The notes below the pieces were generated by a model, which was not told the origin of the DNA, ran no database searches, and saw only the letters and a program-made list of their open reading frames with translations. The position numbers were made by a program, and so were the translations under genes. Of a stretch of 64,000 bases of DNA, positions 35,189 to 43,159 are shown one piece after another (positions within the stretch are counted from its first letter, which is position 1; each line of letters opens with the position of its first letter). Source of the DNA: Sneathiella sp. P13V-1 (GTDB taxonomy: Bacteria; Pseudomonadota; Alphaproteobacteria; Sneathiellales; Sneathiellaceae); the NCBI RefSeq assembly GCF_015143595.1, contig NZ_WYEU01000001.1, forward strand, positions 434,001 to 498,000, read 5' to 3'.

Positions 35189-35913
35189 CCGCTATTAGAT
35201 CCGCCCTGTTTTTTACCCTGTTCTGGATCTGGTCCGTTATCATGAATATTCTGTTCCTTCCCGGCCTCATTCTGCCAAGAATGGTGATAGTCTGGGGACA
35301 ACATATCTGGACCGGCGGCATTATTCTCATGATGCGCTTCATCTGTGGCCTGAAGGTTGAAATTCGCGGAAAAGAATATCTGCCAAAACACAAAGCGCTG
35401 ATCGCCTGTAAACATCAATCAGCATTCGAGACGATGGTGTTTCACTGGCTGACACGTGATCCGGCCATGATCTTGAAAAAAGAACTGCTGATGATCCCTG
35501 TTTACGGCTGGTATTGCATGAAAACAAAAATGATTGCAGTTGACCGTAAAGGGCATGCGGCGGCCCTTCGTTCCATGATCGAACAAGGACAGGCTGCTCT
35601 TGAAATGGATCGCCAGATTGTCATTTTCCCCGAAGGTACCCGCAGTGCTATGGATGACTATCCGGCTTTCCAGCCGGGAATCGCGGCATTGTATGGGAAA
35701 TTGGATATACCGGTGACACCTGTCGCGCTTAACACAGGACTTTACTGGCCGCGCAAACAATTCCTTTGCCGTAAAGGCACACTCGTCATTGAATTTCTGC
35801 CGCCCATTGAGCCTGGCCTGAAACGCAGAGATTTCATGGGTAAATTGCAAACCACCATTGATGAAAACAGCCAGCGGTTGGTCGAAGAAGGTCGCACAAA
35901 GGACTTTAATTAG
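35185..35913 (+). CDS. plsC: 1-acyl-sn-glycerol-3-phosphate acyltransferase
   Basis: 242 residues from a TTG at 35185 with AGGAGA upstream. The HX4-acidic catalytic motif reads KHQSAFETMVF, with Glu in place of the textbook Asp, a variant seen in other proteobacterial members. IFPEGTRSAMDDYPAFQPGI is the glycerol-phosphate-binding motif. Two hydrophobic segments lie near the N-terminus. It makes phosphatidic acid at the inner membrane, and is the last gene of the ftsE-ftsX-gmhB-ydcF-plsC run, whose genes all overlap by one to four bases. Confidence 0.93.
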   Translation: MTAIRSALFFTLFWIWSVIMNILFLPGLILPRMVIVWGQHIWTGGIILMMRFICGLKVEIRGKEYLPKHKALIACKHQSAFETMVFHWLTRDPAMILKKELLMIPVYGWYCMKTKMIAVDRKGHAAALRSMIEQGQAALEMDRQIVIFPEGTRSAMDDYPAFQPGIAALYGKLDIPVTPVALNTGLYWPRKQFLCRKGTLVIEFLPPIEPGLKRRDFMGKLQTTIDENSQRLVEEGRTKDFN

Positions 35914-35946
35914 CTCATAAAAACGCCATATGTCGTGGGGCAGCAT

Positions 35947-35975
35947 TTGTGAATTACCTTTATCTGGTATATAAT
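35947..35975 (+). promoter_or_regulatory. Sigma-70-type promoter for nrdJ
   Basis: TTGTGA (35947-35952) and a perfect TATAAT (35970-35975) are separated by 17 bases, 37 bases before the nrdJ start. No cobalamin riboswitch is seen in the 99-base gap. Confidence 0.72.
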
Positions 35976-36012
35976 GCGATCCTAACTGTTTCTAATCACG
36001 AACAGGGTTCCT

Positions 36013-38334
36013 ATGGCGTCTATTGCACCTATTTCGCAACAAATCTGGGATATGAAGTACCGTTTTCGCTCCGCTGATGGGCAGGAGACGGAACGAAGTA
36101 TTGAAGATACGTGGGCAAGGATCGCCCATGCCTTGGCGGAACCTGAAGACGATCCGGATAAGTGGCAGGAAATTTTCTATAAAGCCCTTGAGGATTATAA
36201 ATTCCTGCCCGCGGGCCGTATAGTTGCGGGTGCCGGAACCAAACGCAACGTGACCCTGTTTAACTGCTTCGTCATGGGCAACATCCCCGATGACATGGCA
36301 GGAATTTTCGACAATCTGAAAGAAGCTGCCGTCACCATGCAGCAGGGCGGCGGCATCGGATATAATTTCTCCACCATCCGCCCCAAAGGTGCCCCTGTCA
36401 AAAGCATGGGATCAGACGCCTCTGGCCCGCTTAGTTTTATGGATGTGTGGGACAGCATGTGCCGCACAATCATGAGCGCAGGGTCCCGCCGCGGCGCCAT
36501 GATGGCAACGCTTCGGTGTGATCATCCGGATATTCTGGATTTCATCCGCGCCAAACAAGACCCCGGACGGCTGCGCATGTTTAACTTGTCAGTTCTCGTC
36601 ACCGATGACTTTATGGAGGCGGTTAAATCGGATGGGTCTTGGGATCTGGTATTTGAAGGCACTCATTTCAAAACCCTTCGCGCTCGTGAACTTTGGGACG
36701 AGATCATGCGTTCCACCTATTCATATGCTGAGCCGGGCGTGATCTTTATCGACCGGATCAACAAACGGAACAACCTCTATTACTGCGAAGATATCACCGC
36801 CACCAACCCGTGCGGTGAACAACCCCTGCCTGCATATGGAGCGTGTTTGTTGGGTTCGGTGAACCTTACCCGTTTCGTCAAGGATCCGTTTAGTTCAGAT
36901 GCCGCCCTTGATCTGGAAGCACTGGATGAAACCGTTCGCACCGCCATTCGCATGATGGATAATGTGGTGGATGTGTCCAATTTCCCGCTGGAGGAACAAC
37001 GTCATGAGGCAAAAGCCAAACGCAGGATAGGCCTTGGGATTACAGGCCTTGCGGATGCATTGATTATGTGCGGCGTACGCTATGGGTCGGATGAAGCCAT
37101 TTCCCTCACCCGACAGTGGCTGTCCACCCTACGGAGATCCGCTTACCTCGCTTCCACCGATTTGGCGAAGGAAAAAGGGGCCTTTCCCCTTTATGATGAA
37201 GAGGCTTATTTAAGCGGAGAGACCGTTAAAACGCTGGAGCCTGAAATTCAGGGCGCCATCAAGAAAAACGGGATCCGAAACGCGCTTGTCACCTCCGTTG
37301 CACCAACGGGAACCATTTCCCTGCTCGCCGATAATATCTCCAGCGGGTTGGAGCCGGTTTTCAGTTTTTCCTACACCCGCAATGTTCTGATGCCGGACGG
37401 CACCCGCAAATCGGAAGAAGTGAGCGATTATGCCCTTCGCCTGTTCCGTCGCCTGAACGGTGAAGATGCGCTCCTACCCGACTATTTTGTAGATGCGCAA
37501 ATCCTCACCCCTGAAGATCATGTGAAGATGCAGGCGGTGGTACAGGATTATATCGACAGCTCTATTTCCAAAACCATTAACTGCCCTGAAGATATCAGCT
37601 TTGATCAGTTTAAAGATATCTACATGCAGGCCTATGATCAGGGCTGTAAGGGCTGTACAACCTACCGCCCCAATGATGTGACCGGCGCCGTGTTAGAAGC
37701 GAGCCAAAGCGGTCAGAAGACCGACGAACAGGCGTCCCTACCCTTGGATGAGCCAACCCCTCGCCCCAAAGACAGCTTTGAGGCTGGCGGCGTCGTATAT
37801 ATGACAAGGCCACTTGATCGCCCTGGCACCATTCCGGGACAGACTTACAAGCTGAAATGGCCCGAAAGCAATCACGCCATGTATATCACCCTGAACGATA
37901 TTATTCAGGATGGTCGCCGCCGCCCGTTTGAGATTTTTATCAACTCCAAGAACGTGGAACATTTCGCCTGGACAGTGGCCCTCACCCGCATGATTTCGGC
38001 TGTATTCCGCCGGGGCGGAGATGTGAGTTTTGTTGTGGAAGAATTAAAAGCGGTGTTTGATCCGCGCGGCGGTGCGTGGGTACAAGGGAAATATGTCCCG
38101 TCTTTGCTGGCAGCCATTGGAGATGTGATTGAAACCCACCTGATCCAGATCGGCTTTCTGCCGGAAAAACAATCACCGGATAAGCAAAATTCTGCCCATC
38201 AGGTCATGCCTGTCGGCGGCGCCCCACAAAAGACCGGATTGCAACGCCAATGCCCCGAATGCGGAGAGCTCTCCCTCATCCGAAGCGAAGGGTGTGACAC
38301 CTGTTCGTCCTGCGGATTTTCTAAATGCGGGTAG
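36013..38334 (+). CDS. nrdJ: Adenosylcobalamin-dependent ribonucleoside reductase (class II)
   Basis: 773 residues, a class II enzyme. VTLFNCFVMGNIPDDMAGIF and EDITATNPCGEQPLPAYGAC carry the active-site cysteines, and ALVTSVAPTGTISLLADNIS is a reductase core motif. The C-terminus ends in a cysteine-rich zinc-like tail (QCPECGELSLIRSEGCDTCS SCGFSKCG in two blocks) that serves redox exchange. It converts ribonucleotides to deoxyribonucleotides using a B12 radical, independent of oxygen. The gene stands alone with its own promoter and ends at a palindrome. Confidence 0.96.
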   Translation: MASIAPISQQIWDMKYRFRSADGQETERSIEDTWARIAHALAEPEDDPDKWQEIFYKALEDYKFLPAGRIVAGAGTKRNVTLFNCFVMGNIPDDMAGIFDNLKEAAVTMQQGGGIGYNFSTIRPKGAPVKSMGSDASGPLSFMDVWDSMCRTIMSAGSRRGAMMATLRCDHPDILDFIRAKQDPGRLRMFNLSVLVTDDFMEAVKSDGSWDLVFEGTHFKTLRARELWDEIMRSTYSYAEPGVIFIDRINKRNNLYYCEDITATNPCGEQPLPAYGACLLGSVNLTRFVKDPFSSDAALDLEALDETVRTAIRMMDNVVDVSNFPLEEQRHEAKAKRRIGLGITGLADALIMCGVRYGSDEAISLTRQWLSTLRRSAYLASTDLAKEKGAFPLYDEEAYLSGETVKTLEPEIQGAIKKNGIRNALVTSVAPTGTISLLADNISSGLEPVFSFSYTRNVLMPDGTRKSEEVSDYALRLFRRLNGEDALLPDYFVDAQILTPEDHVKMQAVVQDYIDSSISKTINCPEDISFDQFKDIYMQAYDQGCKGCTTYRPNDVTGAVLEASQSGQKTDEQASLPLDEPTPRPKDSFEAGGVVYMTRPLDRPGTIPGQTYKLKWPESNHAMYITLNDIIQDGRRRPFEIFINSKNVEHFAWTVALTRMISAVFRRGGDVSFVVEELKAVFDPRGGAWVQGKYVPSLLAAIGDVIETHLIQIGFLPEKQSPDKQNSAHQVMPVGGAPQKTGLQRQCPECGELSLIRSEGCDTCSSCGFSKCG

Positions 38335-38351
38335 GGGCATTACGCCCCTAC
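38331..38351. repeat. Palindromic repeat copy A, at the nrdJ 3' end
   Basis: Arms GTAGGGGC (38331-38338) and GCCCCTAC (38344-38351) with the centre ATTAC; two further flanking bases on each side also pair. It overlaps the nrdJ stop codon. The same 21-base element, with three differences, recurs at 41872-41892. There is no T-run, so it is either a transcript-end hairpin or a REP-like dispersed palindrome. Confidence 0.65.
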
Positions 38352-38374
38352 CCAAGCATATTCTTACAAGACGT

Positions 38375-38875
38375 TTAAGCCTTCAAAGAAGCGCCTTGTG
38401 GCTGATCTTTAGCTTGTTGCCCCGATTGTTTCTGAGCGATCAAGTGATCCAGAGACAGGCTTCCTGGTCCTTTGGAGATAATGGCAAGGGAGAGCGCCAT
38501 CCATCCAAGGTGGGTTGAGAGGAAAGCATCTGGATAGACGAAGATCTGAATGACCAGTGTCATAAAGAAAAGACCAAGTGCCGCAAAGCGCGTGGCAAAC
38601 CCGAACAGAAGCATTAATGGGAGAATATGTTCTGCATAGGTTGCCAGTGGAACCAAAAAGTCCACGGAGAAGAAGGGAAGTTGATACTCCTCTTCGAAAA
38701 GGAAATAGGTGTTGTCGGTAATGGTCAAAAAGTCAGTGACTTTCGTACGTGCGGACACCCAGAAAATACCGGCAAGTCCAAGACGCAGTGACAAATTGAC
38801 CAGACTGTCTGGAATTTTAGACATCAAAGCGATGATGCCTGTGGTGGCATTATGAATAAAGCTGGAAGCGCTCAT
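38375..38875 (-). CDS. DoxX family membrane protein of bufferin cluster
   Basis: 166 residues from the ATG at 38875 with AGAGGAG upstream. Four hydrophobic helices and the motif LRLGLAGIFWVSARTKVTDF (DoxX), with TYAEHILPLMLLFGFATRFA. It is 23 bases downstream of the bufC-like gene. DoxX proteins are regularly the last gene of DUF692-type bufferin operons, where they may supply quinone-linked redox chemistry; that role is inferred. Confidence 0.87.
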   Translation of the reverse strand: MSASSFIHNATTGIIALMSKIPDSLVNLSLRLGLAGIFWVSARTKVTDFLTITDNTYFLFEEEYQLPFFSVDFLVPLATYAEHILPLMLLFGFATRFAALGLFFMTLVIQIFVYPDAFLSTHLGWMALSLAIISKGPGSLSLDHLIAQKQSGQQAKDQPQGASLKA

Positions 38876-38898
38876 TTTAATTCTCCTCTTGCCGGGTC

Positions 38899-39612
38899 TC
38901 AAAGTGTCAGGAAACCCAGGTTCAGGTAGTTGATAAAAGCGCCGATCTTCACGGCGACTTGTTCTTCATCTTCAATTTGTTGCAAGTAATTTACGAAAGG
39001 CGCGCCTTCTAGAATTTCCGCGAAACATTCCAGTTCGTCCTCAGGAACAATTACCTGTTGAATGTCATCCTCCCCCTGCCAAACGGCAACGGTTTCCGCT
39101 TTCCAATCCGCGATTGGTGCGGGGGTCTCTTGCTGGTGATTTGCCCAGATGGTTCCCACTGGATAAGGGGAGTGCAGCAAGGTCGCCCCTTTTGAAATCA
39201 CAGCTGGAAAGTTAATTGCCTGCAGAATTTCATCTTCCGAAGAAATCTGGTGGGGCAGTAATGCGATGACCGTTTTCGCGGTCGCACGTGCCCATTCCAG
39301 CCTCGCGACATCTGCAAGATAGGGAACTTGCTGAACAGGCTCGAACCCTTCAAGGAACTCGGCAAACCGCTCCCCATATATCCCCATCACTGGGGAGGTT
39401 GGTGGGATTTGAGTTGCATATTCCTGCACTAAAGCGTCAAAAAACTCGGGCCCAACAAGTTCTGCCGTCACGGGAAATTGCTCAGTCAGGACGGCGATCA
39501 GACTCGAAAAGTAGTTACTTCTATAGGTGTTAAACCTGCCCCCAGTGTTGACGACATCGTCAGGAGTGTTCGCACCCAAATCCGTGACTGCATTGGCAAA
39601 GGCTTCTATCAT
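38899..39612 (-). CDS. bufC: BufC/HvfC-like MNIO partner protein (DUF2063 N-terminal domain)
   Basis: 237 residues. The N-terminal half has FNTYRSNYFSSLIAVLTEQF and ELVGPEFFDALVQEYATQIP, the DUF2063 pattern, and the C-terminal half is a mixed domain that contains LLHSPYPVGTIWANHQQ. These proteins bind the MNIO enzyme and present the precursor peptide. It overlaps bufB by four bases (ATGA). Confidence 0.87.
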   Translation of the reverse strand: MIEAFANAVTDLGANTPDDVVNTGGRFNTYRSNYFSSLIAVLTEQFPVTAELVGPEFFDALVQEYATQIPPTSPVMGIYGERFAEFLEGFEPVQQVPYLADVARLEWARATAKTVIALLPHQISSEDEILQAINFPAVISKGATLLHSPYPVGTIWANHQQETPAPIADWKAETVAVWQGEDDIQQVIVPEDELECFAEILEGAPFVNYLQQIEDEEQVAVKIGAFINYLNLGFLTL

Positions 39613-40502
39613 TGGAACCGCTCTTTCGCTGCATCAATGAGAAGCTGAGCAGCGCTCACCTCATTGAGCAGATCACCTAAGGGCGGCACGTTGTTATCCC
39701 GCTCAATCAATGTTGGGCATGGTCCGATTTTCGACAGAAGCTCGCAATAAAGTGTCCAGACAGGCTCCACAACCTCAGAACCGTGAGTATCCACAAGATA
39801 CGAATTACCGTTGTCGTCTTCGGATGCCTCATGTCCGGCCAAATGAATTTCGCCCACCGCTTCAACGGGGATGCGAGACAACCAGTCTTTCGTATCCCAC
39901 CCATGATTTTGGGCAGAAACATAAAGGTTGTTTACATCCAGAAGTAGACCGCAGGAGGTCTCATCCACCAGCTCGGCGATAAAGTCAGCCTCAAACATGG
40001 TATCTGATTGAAAGCGCACATAACTGGATGGATTTTCCACCAACATGCGTGTTCCAAGAATCTGCTGAACCCGATCAATGCGATCCGCAAGATGATACAA
40101 ACGGCGCCGATTATAAGGGATGGGAAACAGATCGTTGTAATAAACCCCGTTATGGCTTGACCAGGCGATATGTTCTGAAAAGCTGCCGGGTTGAATGGTA
40201 TCAATCAGATGTTTCAAACGTCTGAGATGATCCTTATCGAGAGGGTCTTCCCCGCCCAAGGAAAGCGCAACGCCATGAATGGACACAGGCCAGATTTTTG
40301 AAATGTCTTTTAACAATTCCAACTGCGGGCCACCATCCATAAAGTTCTCGGCGTGAACTTCCACAAATTGAATTTGATTGGGGTTGTCCCGAAGCCCGGG
40401 AAGGTGTTCACGCTTCAGGCCAACCCCAACACCAAATGGCAGCCCCGACCGGATCGTGGGGTTGAGAGTCAGATCACCGATATCAATGGGCTTGCCGTAC
40501 AT
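39609..40502 (-). CDS. bufB: MNIO-family (DUF692) multinuclear iron oxidase BufB
   Basis: 297 residues, typical of DUF692. The TIM-barrel metal ligands are visible: VEVHAENFMDGGPQLELL, VSIHGVALSLGGEDPLDK, MLVENPSSYVRF, LLLDVNNLYVSAQNHGW, EIHLAGHEASEDD, LVDTHGSEV and LIERDNNVPPL. MNIO enzymes use two or three iron ions to modify cysteines in a RiPP precursor, in bufferins to thiooxazoles. The precursor gene is 2 bases upstream. Confidence 0.93.
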   Translation of the reverse strand: MYGKPIDIGDLTLNPTIRSGLPFGVGVGLKREHLPGLRDNPNQIQFVEVHAENFMDGGPQLELLKDISKIWPVSIHGVALSLGGEDPLDKDHLRRLKHLIDTIQPGSFSEHIAWSSHNGVYYNDLFPIPYNRRRLYHLADRIDRVQQILGTRMLVENPSSYVRFQSDTMFEADFIAELVDETSCGLLLDVNNLYVSAQNHGWDTKDWLSRIPVEAVGEIHLAGHEASEDDNGNSYLVDTHGSEVVEPVWTLYCELLSKIGPCPTLIERDNNVPPLGDLLNEVSAAQLLIDAAKERFQ

Positions 40503-40504
40503 GG

Positions 40505-40801
40505 TTATTTCTTCACTTCTTTAAAGGCTGCAAGCTGACCGAAGCCAGTTGGCGAAGTGGGGGATTCAATCGTTGTGCAGGTACCCTGTGGAACTAGTTT
40601 CCAGGCGTTTGTCTGATAGTCTTTCTTGGAAGTCCCTGCACAGGAGGTGCCTGGGCCTGCGGAACAATCGTTATGTCCTGCGAGAGAAATACCATAGCAC
40701 TTCTCTTTTTTGGCCCGAGCTTCTGCTGAGTCAGTCACGGCAAGACCCGCGGCAACTGTAGCAAGGGCGGCTGAAATAATCATCGTCTTCTTCATGCTCA
40801 T
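40505..40801 (-). CDS. bufA1: Bufferin-type metallophore precursor (BufA1/DUF2282 family)
   Basis: 98 residues. A Sec signal peptide ([20 protein letters not shown], cleavage near AEARA) is followed by a short cysteine core with four Cys at positions 35, 46, 54 and 75 ([44 protein letters not shown]). This matches the DUF2282 pattern KCYG...NDC...SCAG...GTC. In described bufferins the MNIO complex converts some of these Cys into metal-binding heterocycles and the peptide is exported to buffer copper. Here the cognate enzymes follow directly downstream. Confidence 0.92.
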   Translation of the reverse strand: MSMKKTMIISAALATVAAGLAVTDSAEARAKKEKCYGISLAGHNDCSAGPGTSCAGTSKKDYQTNAWKLVPQGTCTTIESPTSPTGFGQLAAFKEVKK

Positions 40802-40839
40802 TGTCTTAATCCTTTCGTTTCTTGGAAACCGGGTTGTCG

Positions 40840-40865
40840 GTGGCCCGGGTGGTCGCCCGGGCCAC
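40840..40865 (-). other. Perfect hairpin between YHS gene and bufA1
   Basis: A perfect 10-base stem (GTGGCCCGGG 40840-40849, CCCGGGCCAC 40856-40865) with a 6-base loop lies in the 81-base gap. There is no T-run on the minus strand. It may tune expression between the YHS gene and the bufferin precursor, for example as a processing or stability element. Confidence 0.6.
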
Positions 40866-40882
40866 GTAAAGCAATCAAAAGA

Positions 40883-41392
40883 TTAGTTGGCGTTCAGAGA
40901 AGCTGGTGTCTGGTGCTTAAGTTCTGGCCAGTAGTCGTCAGCTGTCTGGATGTTTTCATTAAGGTTACGGTTCCAGGCTACAGAAACGTCTTTGTTCACG
41001 TTGAGGTACAGTTTTCCATCAACGATTTTCCATACATTTGGATCACCATCGAGTTTTTTACCAAGGGCTGTACCCATTGCGCAGAAGCCACCATATTGCG
41101 GCAGGTATTTTTCTGGGTTCGCGATAAACGCTTTCATGTTTTCCGCGCTGGCGAAGTAGTAGTTACCGCCAGTGTGCTGAACAGAAAACTTCTTCATGCC
41201 TTTTTGCGGGCCACCGGATTTGAAGTAAGCAACCGGATCATAACCCTGCATCGCCAGGAACTGCTCATCTGTATTCACGGCAGAAGTTGCGTTATCAACA
41301 ACCGCGTAAGATGGGGAGCTGAGGGTCACAGTCGCTGCAGCCATAGTCAGACCAATTGCTGCAATCAAAGAACGTTTAGACAGTTTGTTCAT
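40883..41392 (-). CDS. Exported YHS domain-containing protein
   Basis: 169 residues from the ATG at 41392 with GGAG upstream; earlier in-frame codons lack a ribosome-binding site. A signal peptide (MNKLSKRSLIAAIGLTMAAA, cleavage near SPSYA) precedes a YHS domain: QGYDPVAYFKSGGPQKGMK, FASAENMKAFIANPEKYLP and YGGFCAMGTALGKK, with a single Cys at 104. YHS domains are linked to metal, notably copper, handling. It lies 81 bases upstream of bufA1 on the same strand and is probably the first gene of the operon. Confidence 0.88.
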   Translation of the reverse strand: MNKLSKRSLIAAIGLTMAAATVTLSSPSYAVVDNATSAVNTDEQFLAMQGYDPVAYFKSGGPQKGMKKFSVQHTGGNYYFASAENMKAFIANPEKYLPQYGGFCAMGTALGKKLDGDPNVWKIVDGKLYLNVNKDVSVAWNRNLNENIQTADDYWPELKHQTPASLNAN

Positions 41393-41871
41393 TTTCAAAA
41401 TCTCCAATTTATAAAACAGACCAAAGTTGAGGGGGTCTGGTGTAACTCTCTGCTGTTTTGCTGTTGCCCCAGATAGAACGCTCACCAGAAAGGTCAGAAA
41501 TTCAACCGAAACAACAAACGGGCGTCACGGCCCTGTTTAAAATCAGCACAACATTAACAGATCGGTAAATGTCAGTTAGGAACGAAGTGCCAGTCAATCA
41601 ATAGGGAAATTGATTTTTTTTTGAAATATTCTCAAAAATACACCAAATTACGGTGAAATATGGCGGTTTTCTTGAACTTTCACGTTTATAAATAGGTTTA
41701 CGTATCGGTAACGTTAAAATCAAATAAGCGTTATCGGCGCGTGATTATATGAGAAGAATAGAGCAGTACGCCGGCAGATCGGCGCGCATAATCATTTCCA
41801 AAAGGATGGAAGAGCCCTGCTTTCAGGTGAGGGCAAGAACACCTGAAGAGATTTTGAAGGAGCAAATCAGG
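41393..41871. other. 479-base intergenic region between YHS gene and CDF transporter gene
   Basis: No convincing gene is present. It should hold the promoter of the YHS-buf operon (minus strand). AT-rich, with a T9 run at 41613-41621 region and partial repeats of ATCGGTAA (41561 and 41705 areas). A plus-strand open frame from 41749 reaches into the transporter gene and is probably not coding. Confidence 0.5.
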
Positions 41872-41892
41872 GTAGAGGCGTTACGCCTCTAC
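41872..41892. repeat. Palindromic repeat copy B, at the CDF gene 3' end
   Basis: Arms GTAGAGGCG (41872-41880) and CGCCTCTAC (41884-41892) with the centre TTA. It overlaps the stop codon of the transporter gene. It differs from copy A at 38331 in three of 21 positions. There is no T-run on either strand. Confidence 0.65.
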
Positions 41893-42501
41893 GTGCCGGT
41901 ATTCCTGTGCGGCTTGGGTAAGGATCTGCACGGCGGACCAGAGGAAAAGCCCCGCCATAATTCCGGCGACGATTAAGTCAGGCCACGCGGTTCCGGTGAT
42001 TGCAACACCACCTGCGGCCAACATGACCGCCACATTACCGATGGCATCGTTTCGGCTGCACAGCCAGACGGAGCGCACATTTGCATCCCCGTCTTTATAT
42101 CGGACAAGGATCAAGACACTTGCCATATTGGCGGCGAGCGCAAGAAAGCCGATACCGCCCATAAGCGGCGCATTTGGCACCCCAAGGACCAGCACCTGAT
42201 AGGCCGTGGAGCTGAAGACCCAAAGCCCCATCAAGGCAAGGGAGCCGCCTTTAAACAAGGCCGCCAAGGATCTTGCCTTCACAGACATCCCAATAACAGC
42301 AAGGCTTATTCCGTAAGTTAAGGTGTCCCCCAGAAAATCGAGGGCGTCTGCCTGTAAGGCTTGCGATCCGGCAAGGGCACCCGCAGCCATTTCAACGGCA
42401 AACATGATGGCGTTTATGGCAATAACGATCCACAAGGCCCGGCGAAACCCACCTGAGGCACCGTCAAATTTTGGCTCGTTCTGACAGCAGCTTCCCGCCA
42501 T
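41881..42501 (-). CDS. Cation diffusion facilitator-type metal transporter
   Basis: 206 residues with about six transmembrane helices. Helix-2 motif QADALDFLGDTLTYGISLAV and helix-5 motif CSRNDAIGNVAVMLAAGGVA are CDF metal-site patterns. The N-terminus carries a Cys pair (AGSCCQNEP). The usual C-terminal cytoplasmic domain (~80 residues) is missing, as in a short CDF subgroup. It exports a divalent metal such as Zn, Cd or Pb. It is divergent from a MerR regulator, with a MerR-type promoter between them. Confidence 0.88.
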   Translation of the reverse strand: MAGSCCQNEPKFDGASGGFRRALWIVIAINAIMFAVEMAAGALAGSQALQADALDFLGDTLTYGISLAVIGMSVKARSLAALFKGGSLALMGLWVFSSTAYQVLVLGVPNAPLMGGIGFLALAANMASVLILVRYKDGDANVRSVWLCSRNDAIGNVAVMLAAGGVAITGTAWPDLIVAGIMAGLFLWSAVQILTQAAQEYRHVEA

Positions 42502-42542
42502 TTATCTACTCCAGCGCACTTTAATAATATCTAGGAGTATCT

Positions 42543-42573
42543 TATGTAATATCTACAGTAACTATAGGTTCAA
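42543..42573 (-). promoter_or_regulatory. MerR-type metal-responsive promoter and operator for the CDF gene
   Basis: On the minus strand a -35 TTGAAC (42568-42573) and a -10 TACATA (42543-42548) are separated by 19 bases, the long spacer typical of MerR-controlled promoters. The spacer holds the dyad CTATAGTTACTGTAG (42553-42567), one mismatch from perfect. Confidence 0.75.
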
Positions 42574-42583
42574 GAGAAAAATC

Positions 42584-43021
42584 ATGAAATATGAGCATAC
42601 CATCGGTCAGGTGGCGAAATCTGCGGGCTGCAAAGTACAAACCATCCGGTACTACGAACAAATCGGCCTGCTGCCCGCGCCCATCCGCTCAGAAGGCAAT
42701 CAGCGGCTCTACACCGATCATGATATTCACAGGCTTTCCTTTATCCGCCATGCCCGCGACCTTGGCTTTCCTCTTGATGCCGTGCGGGAGCTGATCAGCA
42801 TCTCTGACAGCCCAGATCACGCCTGCGATACCGCCGATGAAATCGCTGCCAAACAACTCGCCGATGTCCGCGCCCGCATCGAACGCTTGCAAGCGTTGGA
42901 AAAAGAACTCAGCCGAATGCTGGATCACTGCAAAGGCGGGAAAGCATCTGATTGTCTGGTTCTGGAAACGTTAAGCGACCACAGCTTATGCGTGACAGAA
43001 GACCATAAGAACCCTGGTTAG
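42584..43021 (+). CDS. MerR family metal-responsive transcriptional regulator
   Basis: 145 residues. N-terminal HTH (YEHTIGQVAKSAGCKVQTIR YYEQIGLLP across two blocks) and a long dimerisation helix are typical of MerR. Metal-ligand Cys lie in SPDHACDTADE and in LDHCKGGKASDCLVL, resembling the CadR/ZntR/PbrR subgroup. It activates the divergent CDF gene by the adjacent operator when metal binds. The exact metal cannot be told from sequence. Confidence 0.92.
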   Translation: MKYEHTIGQVAKSAGCKVQTIRYYEQIGLLPAPIRSEGNQRLYTDHDIHRLSFIRHARDLGFPLDAVRELISISDSPDHACDTADEIAAKQLADVRARIERLQALEKELSRMLDHCKGGKASDCLVLETLSDHSLCVTEDHKNPG

Positions 43022-43159
43022 GAAGAAGTTTAACAGCAGCCTTAGAATAATTTATCACGGCTGCCAGTAACTTTACATAATAATATACTAATACTTGCCC
43101 GGAGCCTCAATCTTTAGTAATATTTAAAATAATAAAATACGACCTAAAAGGAGGCTGAA

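Noticed and set aside
35185-35913. Broken PlsC because the HX4D motif reads HX4E
   Set aside because: Glu in this position occurs in other proteobacterial PlsC proteins and the FPEGTRS motif is intact.
35914-36012. Possible cobalamin riboswitch before nrdJ
   Set aside because: The gap is only 99 bases, with a clear promoter inside it and no B12-box pattern.
41749-41976. 75-codon plus-strand frame before the CDF gene
   Set aside because: Its second half is antisense to the CDF coding sequence and passes through the palindrome; no ribosome-binding site and no family match.
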